A stretch of DNA of 64,000 nt, taken from JANQOH01 sp965201115. GTDB taxonomy: Bacteria > Pseudomonadota > Alphaproteobacteria > UBA7887. Shown here piece after piece: positions 18,339 through 26,487 of the stretch. A program made the translations under genes and the position numbers. Location: NCBI GenBank assembly GCA_965201115.1, contig OZ241745.1, forward strand, positions 1,798,001-1,862,000, written 5' to 3'. The notes beneath the pieces were generated by a model, which worked only from the letters and a program-made list of their open reading frames with translations, did not search any database and was not told where the DNA came from. Every line of letters begins with the position of its first letter. The first letter of the stretch is position 1.

Positions 18339-18761
18339 TCACCGCGCGGCGATGGCGATGACCCCGAGCGCGCCGATGGCCGCCGCCGACAGCGGCTTGC
18401 GCAGGCCCATATACCACGGCGGCGCGAGCCCCGCCCGGGCGGCGCGCGCGTCGATGGCGAAGGCCGCCGCGAAACCGCCGATCAGCAGCAGCGTGCGCAG
18501 GGTCGGGTGGACCGCCGCGAGCGCCACCCACGCGATGGCGACCGGCGCCGCGCCGGCGATATACCAGCCGCCGCGCGCGCCCGCCGCGGCGGCGAAGCCC
18601 CACAGCGCCGCCCCCGGCGCGGCGAGCGCCAGCGCGGCGAAATTGGTGGCGTGGAAAAACGCCGTCGCGCGCACCCAGTCGGGGCCGATGACCGCCGCCG
18701 CGGCGCCGAGAACCAGCGGCGCCGCGCTCGCCGCGCCGAGCCACAGCGCCGCCCGCGGCAT
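18339..18761 (-). CDS. DUF3429 family small membrane protein
   Basis: A 140-residue hydrophobic protein with about four or five predicted membrane spans and very high Ala content. The pattern PLVLGAAAAVIGPDW near the start and LLIGGFAAAFAIDARAARAG near the end, with a final PPWYMGLRKPLSAAA, matches DUF3429 proteins of alphaproteobacteria. No function is known for the family. It starts 10 bp after the phhB stop, so the two form an operon. Confidence 0.75.
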   Translation of the reverse strand: MPRAALWLGAASAAPLVLGAAAAVIGPDWVRATAFFHATNFAALALAAPGAALWGFAAAAGARGGWYIAGAAPVAIAWVALAAVHPTLRTLLLIGGFAAAFAIDARAARAGLAPPWYMGLRKPLSAAAIGALGVIAIAAR

Positions 18762-18771
18762 GGCGCGCCCG

Positions 18772-19056
18772 CTAGAGATTGTCCATGAACGCGGCGAGCT
18801 CGATGTCGCGGGCCGTCACGCCGCCCGCGTCGTGCGTCGCCAGCGTCACCTCGACGCGGTTATGGACGTTGGTCCATTCCGGGTGGTGGTCCATGCTCTC
18901 GGCCTTGAGCGCCGCGCGGCACATCCACCCGAAGGCGGCGTTGAAATCGGCGAAGCGCCAGCTCTTGACGATGGCGCCGCCGCCCGGCGCGGCGGTCCAG
19001 CCGTCGAGCCCGGCAAGCGCGGCGGCGAGGGCGTCTCCGGCGAGTTTCTCCGGCAT
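18772..19056 (-). CDS. phhB: 4a-hydroxytetrahydrobiopterin dehydratase
   Basis: A 94-residue pterin-4a-carbinolamine dehydratase, which regenerates the pterin cofactor of aromatic amino acid hydroxylases. The core motif AESMDHHPEWTNVHNRVEVT with the catalytic His-His-Pro-Glu-Trp is at 53-72, and the C-terminal DIELAAFMDNL fits. The ATG at 19056 has a GGGAG ribosome site. No hydroxylase gene lies nearby. Confidence 0.95.
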   Translation of the reverse strand: MPEKLAGDALAAALAGLDGWTAAPGGGAIVKSWRFADFNAAFGWMCRAALKAESMDHHPEWTNVHNRVEVTLATHDAGGVTARDIELAAFMDNL

Positions 19057-19069
19057 TGTCGTCTCCCTG

Positions 19070-19101
19070 CGGCGAATCGGCGAACCGGCGAATCGGCGAA
19101 T
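19070..19101 (+). repeat. Short tandem repeat, 4 x 8 bp (CGGCGAAT type)
   Basis: Four head-to-tail octamers (CGGCGAAT, with one CGGCGAAC) lie in the 5' region of phhB, 14 bp upstream of its start on the opposite strand. Unit length is not a multiple of three and the repeat is non-coding. It could alter promoter spacing for phhB by slippage, but I see no -10/-35 boxes to support this. Confidence 0.7.
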
Positions 19102-19232
19102 CGGTCGGCGGCGGGCGCGACCATACCCGCTTTCCGCCGCCTGCGCGAAGGGGCGCGCGAAGGCGCGGCGCGGTGTATGATGGCGCCCGCCGCCGCGACG
19201 CGGGAGAGCCCCCGAGCCATGAAGTGCGCGCC

Positions 19233-20420
19233 ATGAAATACGAGACCATCTCCGCCGACTGCCATATCGACCTGGTATGGCTGCCGCCCGACCTGTTCAC
19301 GGCCAACGCGCCCCCGGCGCTCGCCGATCGCATGCCCTACGTGACCCAGGGCAGGAAGGGGCCGGAATGGGTAAGCCGCAACGGCGCGCGTTTCGGCCTG
19401 CAAAACGGCATGGGCTCGGCGGGGCGCGAATACGTGCCCGGCCAGATCCGCCGCTCCGACCGCATGGCCGAAACCGGCCTCTACGAAGACGGCAAGCGGG
19501 GCGTGCGGCGCCTTACCGATCCCGGCCTGCGCCTCGCCGACCAGGACCGAGACGGGGTTCAGGGCGAGGTGCTTTACGGCATTCTCGGCGCCGCGCAGCG
19601 CCTCGGCGACCCGCCCGCCGCGACCGCGATGATGGAAATCTACAACCGCTGGCTCGCCGAATTCTGCGGCGCCCATCCCGCGCGCTACGCCGGCGTCGCC
19701 GCCATACCGGGCCACGACATCGCGGCCGCCGCGCGCGAGATCGAGCGCGTCGGCGCCGAGGGCGTATTGCGCGGCGTGGAGATCCCCCTCGCGCGCGGCA
19801 TGGCGCCGCTCTACGATCCGCAATGGGAGCCGCTGTGGGCGGCCGCGGCGGCGGCGCGCCTGCCCGTCCACTTCCACACCATCGGCGATGCGCCGCCGCG
19901 GCTCGACGGCTTGCCGAAACTGCGCCAGCGCCAGGCGTGGGCGGTGTTCATCTCCGGCTTCCAGCTCGGCATGGCGCGCTATCTGATGGAGGTCGTGTTC
20001 GGCGGCGTGCTCGAACGCCATCCCGCCCTGACGATAGTGATCGGCGAGAGCGGAATCGGCTGGATCCCCTATGTTCTCGACCGCATGGACTTGGAGTGGG
20101 AAGACCAGTTCCGCGACCTGACGCTGACCATGAAGCCGTCGCTCTACTGGCGGCGGCAGTGCCGCGCGACCTATCAATCCGACCCCGTGGGCGTGAAACT
20201 GCTCGACGAACTGGGCGACGACAACGTGATGTGGGGGTCGGATTTTCCGCACCCCGACGGCGTCTGGCCCGACAGCCGGGAGTTCATCGCCCGCGAGCTC
20301 GGCCATCTTCCCGCCGCGCGGCGGCGCAAGATCGTTTGCGAAAACGCCGCGCGGCTATACGGTTTCCCCATCGGCGACGATAACGGCGAACGAGGCGAAC
20401 GAGAGGAGCGCGCGCCATGA
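19233..20420 (+). CDS. Amidohydrolase-2 family (ACMSD-like) metal-dependent hydrolase
   Basis: A 395-residue TIM-barrel hydrolase of the amidohydrolase-2 group, which includes decarboxylases such as ACMSD. Metal-ligand motifs are ISADCHIDL at the start (D-x-H), PVHFHTIG in mid-protein and the terminal aspartate in WGSDFPHPDGVWP. Family members are often found beside luciferase-like oxidoreductases, as here with the next gene, and act on ring or carboxylate intermediates. The ATG at 19233 was chosen; translation from 19219 gives only a five-codon peptide. The last 15 residues are a low-complexity Gly-Glu-Arg tail. Confidence 0.88.
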   Translation: MKYETISADCHIDLVWLPPDLFTANAPPALADRMPYVTQGRKGPEWVSRNGARFGLQNGMGSAGREYVPGQIRRSDRMAETGLYEDGKRGVRRLTDPGLRLADQDRDGVQGEVLYGILGAAQRLGDPPAATAMMEIYNRWLAEFCGAHPARYAGVAAIPGHDIAAAAREIERVGAEGVLRGVEIPLARGMAPLYDPQWEPLWAAAAAARLPVHFHTIGDAPPRLDGLPKLRQRQAWAVFISGFQLGMARYLMEVVFGGVLERHPALTIVIGESGIGWIPYVLDRMDLEWEDQFRDLTLTMKPSLYWRRQCRATYQSDPVGVKLLDELGDDNVMWGSDFPHPDGVWPDSREFIARELGHLPAARRRKIVCENAARLYGFPIGDDNGERGEREERAP

Positions 20421-21451
20421 AACTGGGGCTTCTGCTGGGGCTGGCGACGGCGGATTTCCGCATCGATATCGAGCGCATTCGCGAGGCCGAGGCGCTGGGC
20501 TGCGATTCGGTGTGGAGCAGCGAGGCCTACGGCTCCGACGCCGTAAGCCCGGCCGCGTGGGTGCTGGCCCAAACCTCGCGGATACGCGTGGGCACGGCGA
20601 TCATGCAGATCGCGGCGCGCACCCCCGCCGCGGCCGCCGGAACGGCCATGACCCTCGACAGGCTGTCGGGCGGGCGCTTCATGCTCGGCCTCGGCCCCTC
20701 CGGCCCGCAGGTGGTCGAGGGCTGGCACGGCATGCCCTATGCCGACCCGCTCGGGCGCATGCGCGAATACATCGCCATCGTCCGCGCCGTCATGCGCCGC
20801 GCCGCGCCGGTCGAGTTCGCCGGCGAGCATTACCGCCTGCCCTACGACGGGCCGGGCGCCACCGGCCTCGGCAAGCCCCTCAAGAGCATGATGCGCGCCG
20901 CGCCGGCCATGCCCATCTACACCGCCGCGATCACCCCCGCGGGGCTGCGGCTGGCGGCCGCGCTCGCCGACGGCGTGTTCCCCGTTTTCGCCGATCCCGA
21001 CCGCTGCGCCGCGTTCCGCGAGCCCCTCGAGCGGGGTTTCGCGGAAGCGGGGCGGGAGCCGGGCGCGTTCGACGCCGCGCCTTTCGTGTGGGTAAACATG
21101 GGCGCGGATGTTGCGGAGTGCCGCGCGCCCATCAAGCGCGACCTGGCGCTCTATATCGGCGGCATGGGCGCGCGGAAGAAGAACTTCTACAACGACTATG
21201 CGCGGCGCATGGGCTACGGCGGCGCGGCGGCGGAGATCCAGGACCTGTTCCTGGGCGGCCGCCGCGCCGAGGCCGCCGCCGCGGTCCCCGACGAACTGGT
21301 GGACGCCACATCGCTCGTCGGCCCCGCGGAGCGCATCGTCGAGCGCCTGCAGGCATGGAAGGAAGCCGGCCGCCGCGGCGACATAACAACCATGCTGCTG
21401 CGCGGCGCCTCCCCCGAGGCCCTCCGCGTAATCGCCGCGGAAATGCTCTGA
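20417..21451 (+). CDS. LLM class flavin-dependent (luciferase-like) oxidoreductase
   Basis: A 344-residue luciferase-family TIM barrel, shorter than the paralogue at 17165. AEALGCDSVWSSEAYGSDA, TSRIRVGTAIMQIAARTPA and LSGGRFMLGLGPSGPQVVEG are typical of the F420-dependent methylene-tetrahydromethanopterin reductase-like branch. The start overlaps the amidohydrolase stop (ATGA), so the two are co-translated and probably serve one catabolic path. The substrate and the flavin used are unknown. Confidence 0.88.
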   Translation: MKLGLLLGLATADFRIDIERIREAEALGCDSVWSSEAYGSDAVSPAAWVLAQTSRIRVGTAIMQIAARTPAAAAGTAMTLDRLSGGRFMLGLGPSGPQVVEGWHGMPYADPLGRMREYIAIVRAVMRRAAPVEFAGEHYRLPYDGPGATGLGKPLKSMMRAAPAMPIYTAAITPAGLRLAAALADGVFPVFADPDRCAAFREPLERGFAEAGREPGAFDAAPFVWVNMGADVAECRAPIKRDLALYIGGMGARKKNFYNDYARRMGYGGAAAEIQDLFLGGRRAEAAAAVPDELVDATSLVGPAERIVERLQAWKEAGRRGDITTMLLRGASPEALRVIAAEML

Positions 21452-21470
21452 CCCTCGCGCCCCGCCCCGA

Positions 21471-21650
21471 CCCCGCCGAAGGCGGGGCCCGGGACCGCGG
21501 CCTTCCAGGCCGCACGTTGTCTGCGCGGCGCGATGTTGCCCGGCAGTCGCGGTCTCCGCGTCCTTCCCGGCGTCGTTCGCGGCTGTCGAGACGTGCGGGC
21601 AGGGATGCCCGCGGTCCCGGGCCCCGCCTTCGGCGGGGTTGCGCCGCCCC
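21471..21650 (+). repeat. Palindromic double-hairpin repeats, one forward and one inverted copy
   Basis: A forward unit begins with hairpin I (CCCCGCC-GAA-GGCGGGG, 21471-21487) followed by hairpin II with stem GCGGCCT/AGGCCGC; an inverted unit has its hairpin I at 21623-21639. The forward copy differs from other copies by paired changes in hairpin II, so the stem is kept. It lies just after the oxidoreductase stop and ahead of the TPR gene, a possible bidirectional terminator or REP-like element. Confidence 0.85.
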
Positions 21651-21764
21651 GCCTGGACGCCGCCCCCATCCGCCCTAATTGACGCGGCGCGGCGCGCTGT
21701 TGGCGCCGCCGCCCGCTTCGCCGAATGCCGGGCGCGCCCCGCTCCCTCCGCCGAGGAGCCGAAC

Positions 21765-22811
21765 ATGGAGTCCGGCCGCTTCCCCGTCCGCGCCGCCGCC
21801 CTGGCCGCCGCCGCCCTGGCCGCCGCCTGGACCGCGCACCCCGCCCGCGCCGACGACATGGAGCGCGCGCTGGCGCTGGCCGCCGGGGCGCGCTACGCCG
21901 AGGCCCGCGCCGCGCTCGACCCGCTGCTCGGCGCCGCCGGCGGCCCGCCGCCCCGCGCGCGCCTCCTGCACGGCGTCCTCCGCGCCCGCGAGGGCCGCCT
22001 CGACGACGCCGCGCAAATCCTTGAGGCGCTGCGGCGCGACCGGCCCGACATGCCCGAGACATACAACAATCTCGCCGTGCTGCACGCCGCGCGCGGCCGC
22101 CCCGGGGAGGCGCTCGCGCTGCTGCGCGGCGCCCTCGAGCGCTGGCCCGATTTCGCCGCCGCCCACGAAAACCTCGGCGAGGTCCACGCGCAACTCGCGC
22201 GCCGCGCCTGGGCGCGGGCGCGCGAACTCGAGCCCGACCGCGAGGCCAGCGGCTTCGAAAACCTCCTCGCGAGCCTGATCGCGCCCGCCGCGCCCGCCGC
22301 GCCGGGCGCGGAGGATGCCGCCGCCGCCGCGGCGCCCGTGGAGCCGCCCGCGCCGATGGCGCCGCTCTGCGCCGCCGCATGGTTCGAGGACGCCGCCGCC
22401 GCCGCCCGCGCCGCCGCGTGGCTGCGCGCGCGCGGCGCGGCGGCCGAATCGCGCGCCGAATCGCGCGCCGCCGCGCAATCGCGGGTCTATATCCCGCCGT
22501 TCGCCGACCGCGCGGCGGCGGCCGCGGCGCTGCGCGAGCTCCGCGGCCGCGGCCTGCGCGACGTAGGCGTCATCGGCGACGGACCCCTCGCCAACGGCGT
22601 TTCGCTGGGCGTGTTCCGCTCCGCCGACCGCGCGCGCCGCCGCGCCGCGGAGCTGCGCGGCATGGGCTACGCGCCGCAAATCGAGACCCGCGCCGCGCCC
22701 GCCGCCGGATACGCCGTCGAGGCCCGCTTCGCCGCCCCGCCCGGCGCGCCGCAAGCCGAATGGGCCGCCGCCTGGCCCGCCCGCCCCCTCGCCCCCGCCC
22801 CCTGCCGATGA
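21765..22811 (+). CDS. Exported TPR protein with C-terminal SPOR-like domain
   Basis: A 348-residue Ala/Arg-rich protein with a signal peptide (about 1-29, ending AHPARA). Residues about 32-170 form TPR helices (YNNLAVLHAARGRPGEALAL, AAHENLGEVHAQLARRAWAR). After an Ala/Pro linker, residues about 240-325 contain two betaalpha repeats (SRVYIPPFADRAAAAAALRE and GVSLGVFRSADRARRRAAEL) that look like a SPOR domain binding denuded peptidoglycan. A cell-envelope or division role is likely. It is flanked by palindromic repeats on both sides. Confidence 0.78.
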   Translation: MESGRFPVRAAALAAAALAAAWTAHPARADDMERALALAAGARYAEARAALDPLLGAAGGPPPRARLLHGVLRAREGRLDDAAQILEALRRDRPDMPETYNNLAVLHAARGRPGEALALLRGALERWPDFAAAHENLGEVHAQLARRAWARARELEPDREASGFENLLASLIAPAAPAAPGAEDAAAAAAPVEPPAPMAPLCAAAWFEDAAAAARAAAWLRARGAAAESRAESRAAAQSRVYIPPFADRAAAAAALRELRGRGLRDVGVIGDGPLANGVSLGVFRSADRARRRAAELRGMGYAPQIETRAAPAAGYAVEARFAAPPGAPQAEWAAAWPARPLAPAPCR

Positions 22812-22825
22812 ACGCGAACGCCCCG

Positions 22826-22935
22826 CGCCAACCCCGCCGAAGGCGGGGCCCGGGACCGCGGGCTTCCAGCCCGCACGTTTCCGCACGCTTCCTGGGTGCG
22901 CGGGCGTCTCGCCCGCACGTTGCAACCGGCGCGAA
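22826..22935 (+). repeat. Palindromic double-hairpin repeat, forward
   Basis: Hairpin I is at 22832-22848 and hairpin II follows with stem GCGGGCT/AGCCCGC and loop TCC, then a GCACGTTT tail and a second GCGGGCG/CGCCCGC hairpin. It sits about 20 bp after the TPR-SPOR stop codon. Confidence 0.85.
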
Positions 22936-23007
22936 CGCCCCCGGGGGAGGCGCGGCGACTACGCCCCCTCCCCGCGCCCGGGCAGTGCGCCCGAAATACG
23001 CAAACTA

Positions 23008-23080
23008 CGCGCGATTCGCGAATCGCGCGAAAAAACCGTGCAACGGCGGTTGACAGCCCCAAGCGTTATGATAACTATAA
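23008..23080 (+). promoter_or_regulatory. Candidate promoter with 22-bp palindromic operator for lipoprotein A
   Basis: A perfect 22-bp palindrome centred on ATTCGCGAAT occupies 23008-23029. It is followed by a TTGACA -35 box at 23050-23055 and an AT-rich CTATAA-type -10 near 23075-23080. The same block (palindrome with one mismatch, A-tract, TTGACA, TAACT-TAA) is conserved upstream of the paralogue at 26318-26385 although the two genes have diverged, which supports a regulatory role. The regulator is unknown. Confidence 0.6.
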
Positions 23081-23125
23081 ATGGCAAATCCAGGGTAGCT
23101 GCTCGTTTCTCGCCGGAAACGCGCC

Positions 23126-23137
23126 GGGGGGGGGGGG
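23126..23137 (+). repeat. Homopolymer G12 tract in leader of lipoprotein A
   Basis: Twelve consecutive G lie between the candidate promoter and the start codon at 23178. The identical tract occurs at the same place before the paralogue. Such tracts slip during replication and often control surface-protein genes. Confidence 0.85.
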
Positions 23138-23177
23138 CTCCTTTATGCCCGCAATCCGGAACGGAGGCGCTGAAGCC

Positions 23178-26000
23178 ATGTATCTTCGAACGACCCTTGC
23201 CTGCTGTGCGTGCTGCGCCGCGCTCGGCCTCGCCGCCTGCGGCGGCGGCGGCGGCGGCGTGTCGACCGCGGAACTCGAACAGGTCCGGGCCGCGCTCGCG
23301 GCCTCCGACGCCGACCGCAAGGAGGCGCAAGGCGCGCTCGCGGAAGCGCAGGCCGCGCTCGCGGCCGCCAACGCCCTGCTGCGGGCGGGCGTCGGCGAAC
23401 CCGAGGCGCGCGCGCAGCTCGGCGAGACGCTGACCGAAAACGGCAAACGCCTCGGCGAAGCGGCGGCGAGTGTGGCGGATCTGCCCCCTCCCCCCGCCGG
23501 CGCCGCCCCCGAAGAGCGGCAAGCCGTCATCGACGCGCGGCGCGCCACGGTCAATGCGCTGAACCTGACGGAGACGGCGATCGATCTGCTCGGCGAAGCG
23601 GTGCGGCAGGCCGACGCCGCCGCCGCGGCGCCCGTCGCGGCCGCCGCCCACACGGCGCTCGACCGCGCGCAAACGGCGCTGACGACGGCCGTCGACGCGG
23701 TCGCCGACGCACAGGCCCTGCTCGCCGAAATACCCGACTCCGGCGCCCTCGATGCGTTCCTGCGAACGGCGCGCACCGCGCTGCTGACCGGGCAGCTCTC
23801 GCTCGCCCCCGTCATCCGCGCCGAGCTCGACGAATCGCAAGCCGGCCTCGCGGCCGCGCGCGCCGACGTGACCAGACTCACGGGCGTCGTGAATACGCGC
23901 ACGACCGAACGCGACAACGCGCAGCGCGAACTCGCGGCGGCGCGGGCCGAAGTAACCAGGCTCGAGGGCGTCGTGGCCGCGCGGCAACGCGAGCTGGACG
24001 CGCGCACAGGCGACCTGAAGGATCGCACGGCCGAACGCGACAAGGCCCAACGCGAACTCGCGGCGGCGCAAGCCGAAGTCACCAGACTCGCCGGCGTCGT
24101 GGCCGCGCGCACCGGCGAACGCGACCGGGCCCGGCGCGACCTCGCCGACGCGCGGGCCGAACTGATGCGGGTCGAGGGCCGGCTCGACGCCATGACCCTC
24201 GTGTTCGGCGAGGACGTCGAAATGCCGGAGGGCAACCGCGTCGGCTCGGGCGTCGAGAGGATACGGCGCATGGCCGACGCCGAGATCGAGATCCGCGAGG
24301 GCTTCGGCGCCGGAGCCGGCAGCGGATGGGGCCAGCAGACCAGATACAACGCCAGGGGCGGGACATACACGCCGAGGCCGGCGGCCCCCGCGGTGGGATA
24401 CGCCGCAGACACGCCGATGCTTTTCGGCACGGAGACGCCGCCGCAAACGACTCTCCCCGGGCGCGGAACGATCTTCCGCGGCGAGATCCGCGCCCCCCGG
24501 GCCCAGGCGAACGCGGCCACCGCCGCACGCCTCACCACGTCTACGGTCACCGTGGAGGTGGGAGACTATGTTCTCGCGAGCGAACAGGGCGGCTACGAGC
24601 TGAAGGACAGGTTCGTCATCCAGGGCCGGCGCGTGACGGGCGGCCCCAGCGATGACCCCGGCGGCGCGGCCGCCGGCCTCGTCAGGGCCGAGCTCGACAA
24701 GGAGACGGAGTGGAAAAACTGGGACGCGATTCCGCAGACCTCGTTCCGCTACGACCCCGAAGGCGGCTTGACGATGTTTTTCGGCGGGACCTCCGACGGC
24801 GCGCTCATCTTCGGCGACCTCGAGCCCTTCGCCGCAAGGGGCGCCGTGGACGGCGACCTGGTGCATGACAACCGGATCACCGACGACATCGAAATCTCCT
24901 TCGGCGCGCCGAAACCCGATCCCTACGGCGACCGCGGATACTGGTGGCTGGTGGAAACGCCGAACCCCAAGAGGGACCTGGTCCGCGACGCCGACGGCGA
25001 TCCGGTCACGACGACCGTGGCGGAAGGGAACTACAAGTGGATGAACGCGGCCGGCACCGCCCAGCAGGAAGACCCCGACGGAAATCCGCTTTACGTCACC
25101 CTCGAGGACGATCCCCCCGCGGGAGTCGTCGCCGGCTCCTACGAGGCGTTTCTGTCGAACCATGCCGGCGCCGCCGCCGGCGCCGACGGAACGCCGGGCA
25201 CCGCCGACGACGAACAGCGCTACCTGCGCTACGCCGCCTACGGGCTGCTCAACTTCGTGGACTACAACACCACCGACGTGCGCCCGGGCCGCTTCCAGAC
25301 CTTCCACTACGGGTTCGACGCCTTCGACGCCGACGCCGATACGGCGACGCCGGCCGTTCCGCCGGCGGACGGCGATTCGATCGCCGCGACCTTCGCCGGC
25401 AGGACCTCGGGCTGGGTGGCGTTGCCCATCGCAACCGGACACTGGACCACGACCTGGGGGAAGGATCATCTGAACAACTGCGGCTCGGCCGGCACGACCC
25501 GATGCAACGGGAACCTCATCGAGCAGTTGGTCCGCATGCGCGGCGACGTCAGGCTCACCGCCTGCATCGGCGGCGGCGGCTGCTCGGGAGTCGCCGCCGG
25601 CGCCGCCGGCGGCGCCAACGAGATCGAGGGCTCGATCTCCAACTTCGAATACGCGCTGCAAATCGGCCAGTGGACCGACCGGAACAGCGCCGTGCTCGAC
25701 AAGGCCCGGGAAACGCTCCACGGCAGGATCGATCTCGCCGGCGCGATCGCCGCCGACGGCAGCTACAAGGGCGAAGTGACGCCCAACGCGCAAGAGGAGA
25801 TGGTGACCGGGAGCGCGACGGCGACCGCCGCCATGTCCGATGCATGGGGCGTCGGCGAGTTCGAGGGCGCGTTCTACGGCCCGCAAGACGCTCTCGAGAC
25901 CGCGGGCACATGGTGGGTCCCGGCCCGCGAGAACGTCGACCGGTATGTCGGCATGGTCGGCAGTTTCGGCGCCGCCTGCACCGACTGCGGCGGCGAATAG
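23178..26000 (+). CDS. Large surface lipoprotein A (coiled coil plus TbpB-like beta domain)
   Basis: A 940-residue lipoprotein. The signal peptide ends in the lipobox GLAAC (Cys21), followed by a Gly run. Residues about 25-360 are an Ala-rich coiled coil with internal repeats built on EVTRLEGVVAARQREL and DRTAERDKAQRELAAA units. The rest is a beta-rich passenger; its end, EGAFYGPQDALETAGTWWVP then MVGSFGA, has the FYGP...AGTW...GSFG pattern of transferrin-binding-protein-like lipoprotein barrels. This suggests export to the cell surface and a binding role, but the ligand is unknown. The ATG at 23178 (GGAGG 10 bp upstream) is preferred because it gives a proper signal peptide; ATG at 23145 is in frame. 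The tandem paralogue is at 26488. Confidence 0.8.
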   Translation: MYLRTTLACCACCAALGLAACGGGGGGVSTAELEQVRAALAASDADRKEAQGALAEAQAALAAANALLRAGVGEPEARAQLGETLTENGKRLGEAAASVADLPPPPAGAAPEERQAVIDARRATVNALNLTETAIDLLGEAVRQADAAAAAPVAAAAHTALDRAQTALTTAVDAVADAQALLAEIPDSGALDAFLRTARTALLTGQLSLAPVIRAELDESQAGLAAARADVTRLTGVVNTRTTERDNAQRELAAARAEVTRLEGVVAARQRELDARTGDLKDRTAERDKAQRELAAAQAEVTRLAGVVAARTGERDRARRDLADARAELMRVEGRLDAMTLVFGEDVEMPEGNRVGSGVERIRRMADAEIEIREGFGAGAGSGWGQQTRYNARGGTYTPRPAAPAVGYAADTPMLFGTETPPQTTLPGRGTIFRGEIRAPRAQANAATAARLTTSTVTVEVGDYVLASEQGGYELKDRFVIQGRRVTGGPSDDPGGAAAGLVRAELDKETEWKNWDAIPQTSFRYDPEGGLTMFFGGTSDGALIFGDLEPFAARGAVDGDLVHDNRITDDIEISFGAPKPDPYGDRGYWWLVETPNPKRDLVRDADGDPVTTTVAEGNYKWMNAAGTAQQEDPDGNPLYVTLEDDPPAGVVAGSYEAFLSNHAGAAAGADGTPGTADDEQRYLRYAAYGLLNFVDYNTTDVRPGRFQTFHYGFDAFDADADTATPAVPPADGDSIAATFAGRTSGWVALPIATGHWTTTWGKDHLNNCGSAGTTRCNGNLIEQLVRMRGDVRLTACIGGGGCSGVAAGAAGGANEIEGSISNFEYALQIGQWTDRNSAVLDKARETLHGRIDLAGAIAADGSYKGEVTPNAQEEMVTGSATATAAMSDAWGVGEFEGAFYGPQDALETAGTWWVPARENVDRYVGMVGSFGAACTDCGGE

Positions 26001-26028
26001 CCCGCCCGCCCGCGCTCCCGGAAACCGA

Positions 26029-26185
26029 CCCCGCCGAAGGCGGGGCCCGGGACCGCGGGCTTCCAGCCCGCACGTCCCGACCCACGCCAACCCCGCCGAA
26101 GGCGGGGCCCGGGACCGCGGGCTTCCAGCCCGCACGTTTCCGCGCGCTTCCCGGGCGCGCGGGCGTCTCGCCCGCACGTTTCCGG
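26029..26185 (+). repeat. Two tandem forward palindromic repeat units
   Basis: Hairpin I occurs at 26029-26045 and again at 26091-26107, each followed by hairpin II with GCGGGCT/AGCCCGC, giving a 62-bp spacing; a third GCGGGCG/CGCCCGC hairpin follows near 26158. The cluster starts 29 bp after the stop of lipoprotein A. Confidence 0.85.
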
Positions 26186-26317
26186 AAGGCGCGGTGTTTG
26201 CATGGCCTGCCCGGCGGCCGTTTGCGAAGGCGGCGGCGTGCGGGCGAGACGCGCGGGCGCCCGGGAAGTTGGCCCCCCTCCCCGCGCCCGACCGGCGCGC
26301 CCGAAGTACACAAAATA

Positions 26318-26385
26318 CGCGCGATTCGCGAATTGCGCGAAAAAACCGTGCAACGGCGGTTGACAACCCCGACCGTTGCGATAAC
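26318..26385 (+). promoter_or_regulatory. Candidate promoter and operator for lipoprotein B
   Basis: The 22-bp palindrome (one mismatch) is at 26318-26339, the TTGACA -35 box at 26361-26366, and a TAACTGTAA segment about 17 bp later. It is co-linear with the block upstream of lipoprotein A, so promoter and gene were duplicated together. Confidence 0.58.
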
Positions 26386-26435
26386 TGTAACCGGCAAATC
26401 CGGGGCAGCCGCTCGTTTTCTCTCCGGAATGCGCC

Positions 26436-26447
26436 GGGGGGGGGGGG
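26436..26447 (+). repeat. Homopolymer G12 tract in leader of lipoprotein B
   Basis: A run of twelve G at the same distance from the start codon as in the upstream paralogue. Slippage here could change leader structure or spacing and give on/off or graded expression. Confidence 0.85.
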
Positions 26448-26487
26448 CTCCTTCATGCCCGCAATCCGGAACGGAGGCGCTGAAGCC

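Noticed and set aside
19219..19236. Five-codon leader peptide (M-K-C-A-P) overlapping the amidohydrolase start
   Set aside because: Too short to judge and lacking its own ribosome site; probably chance.
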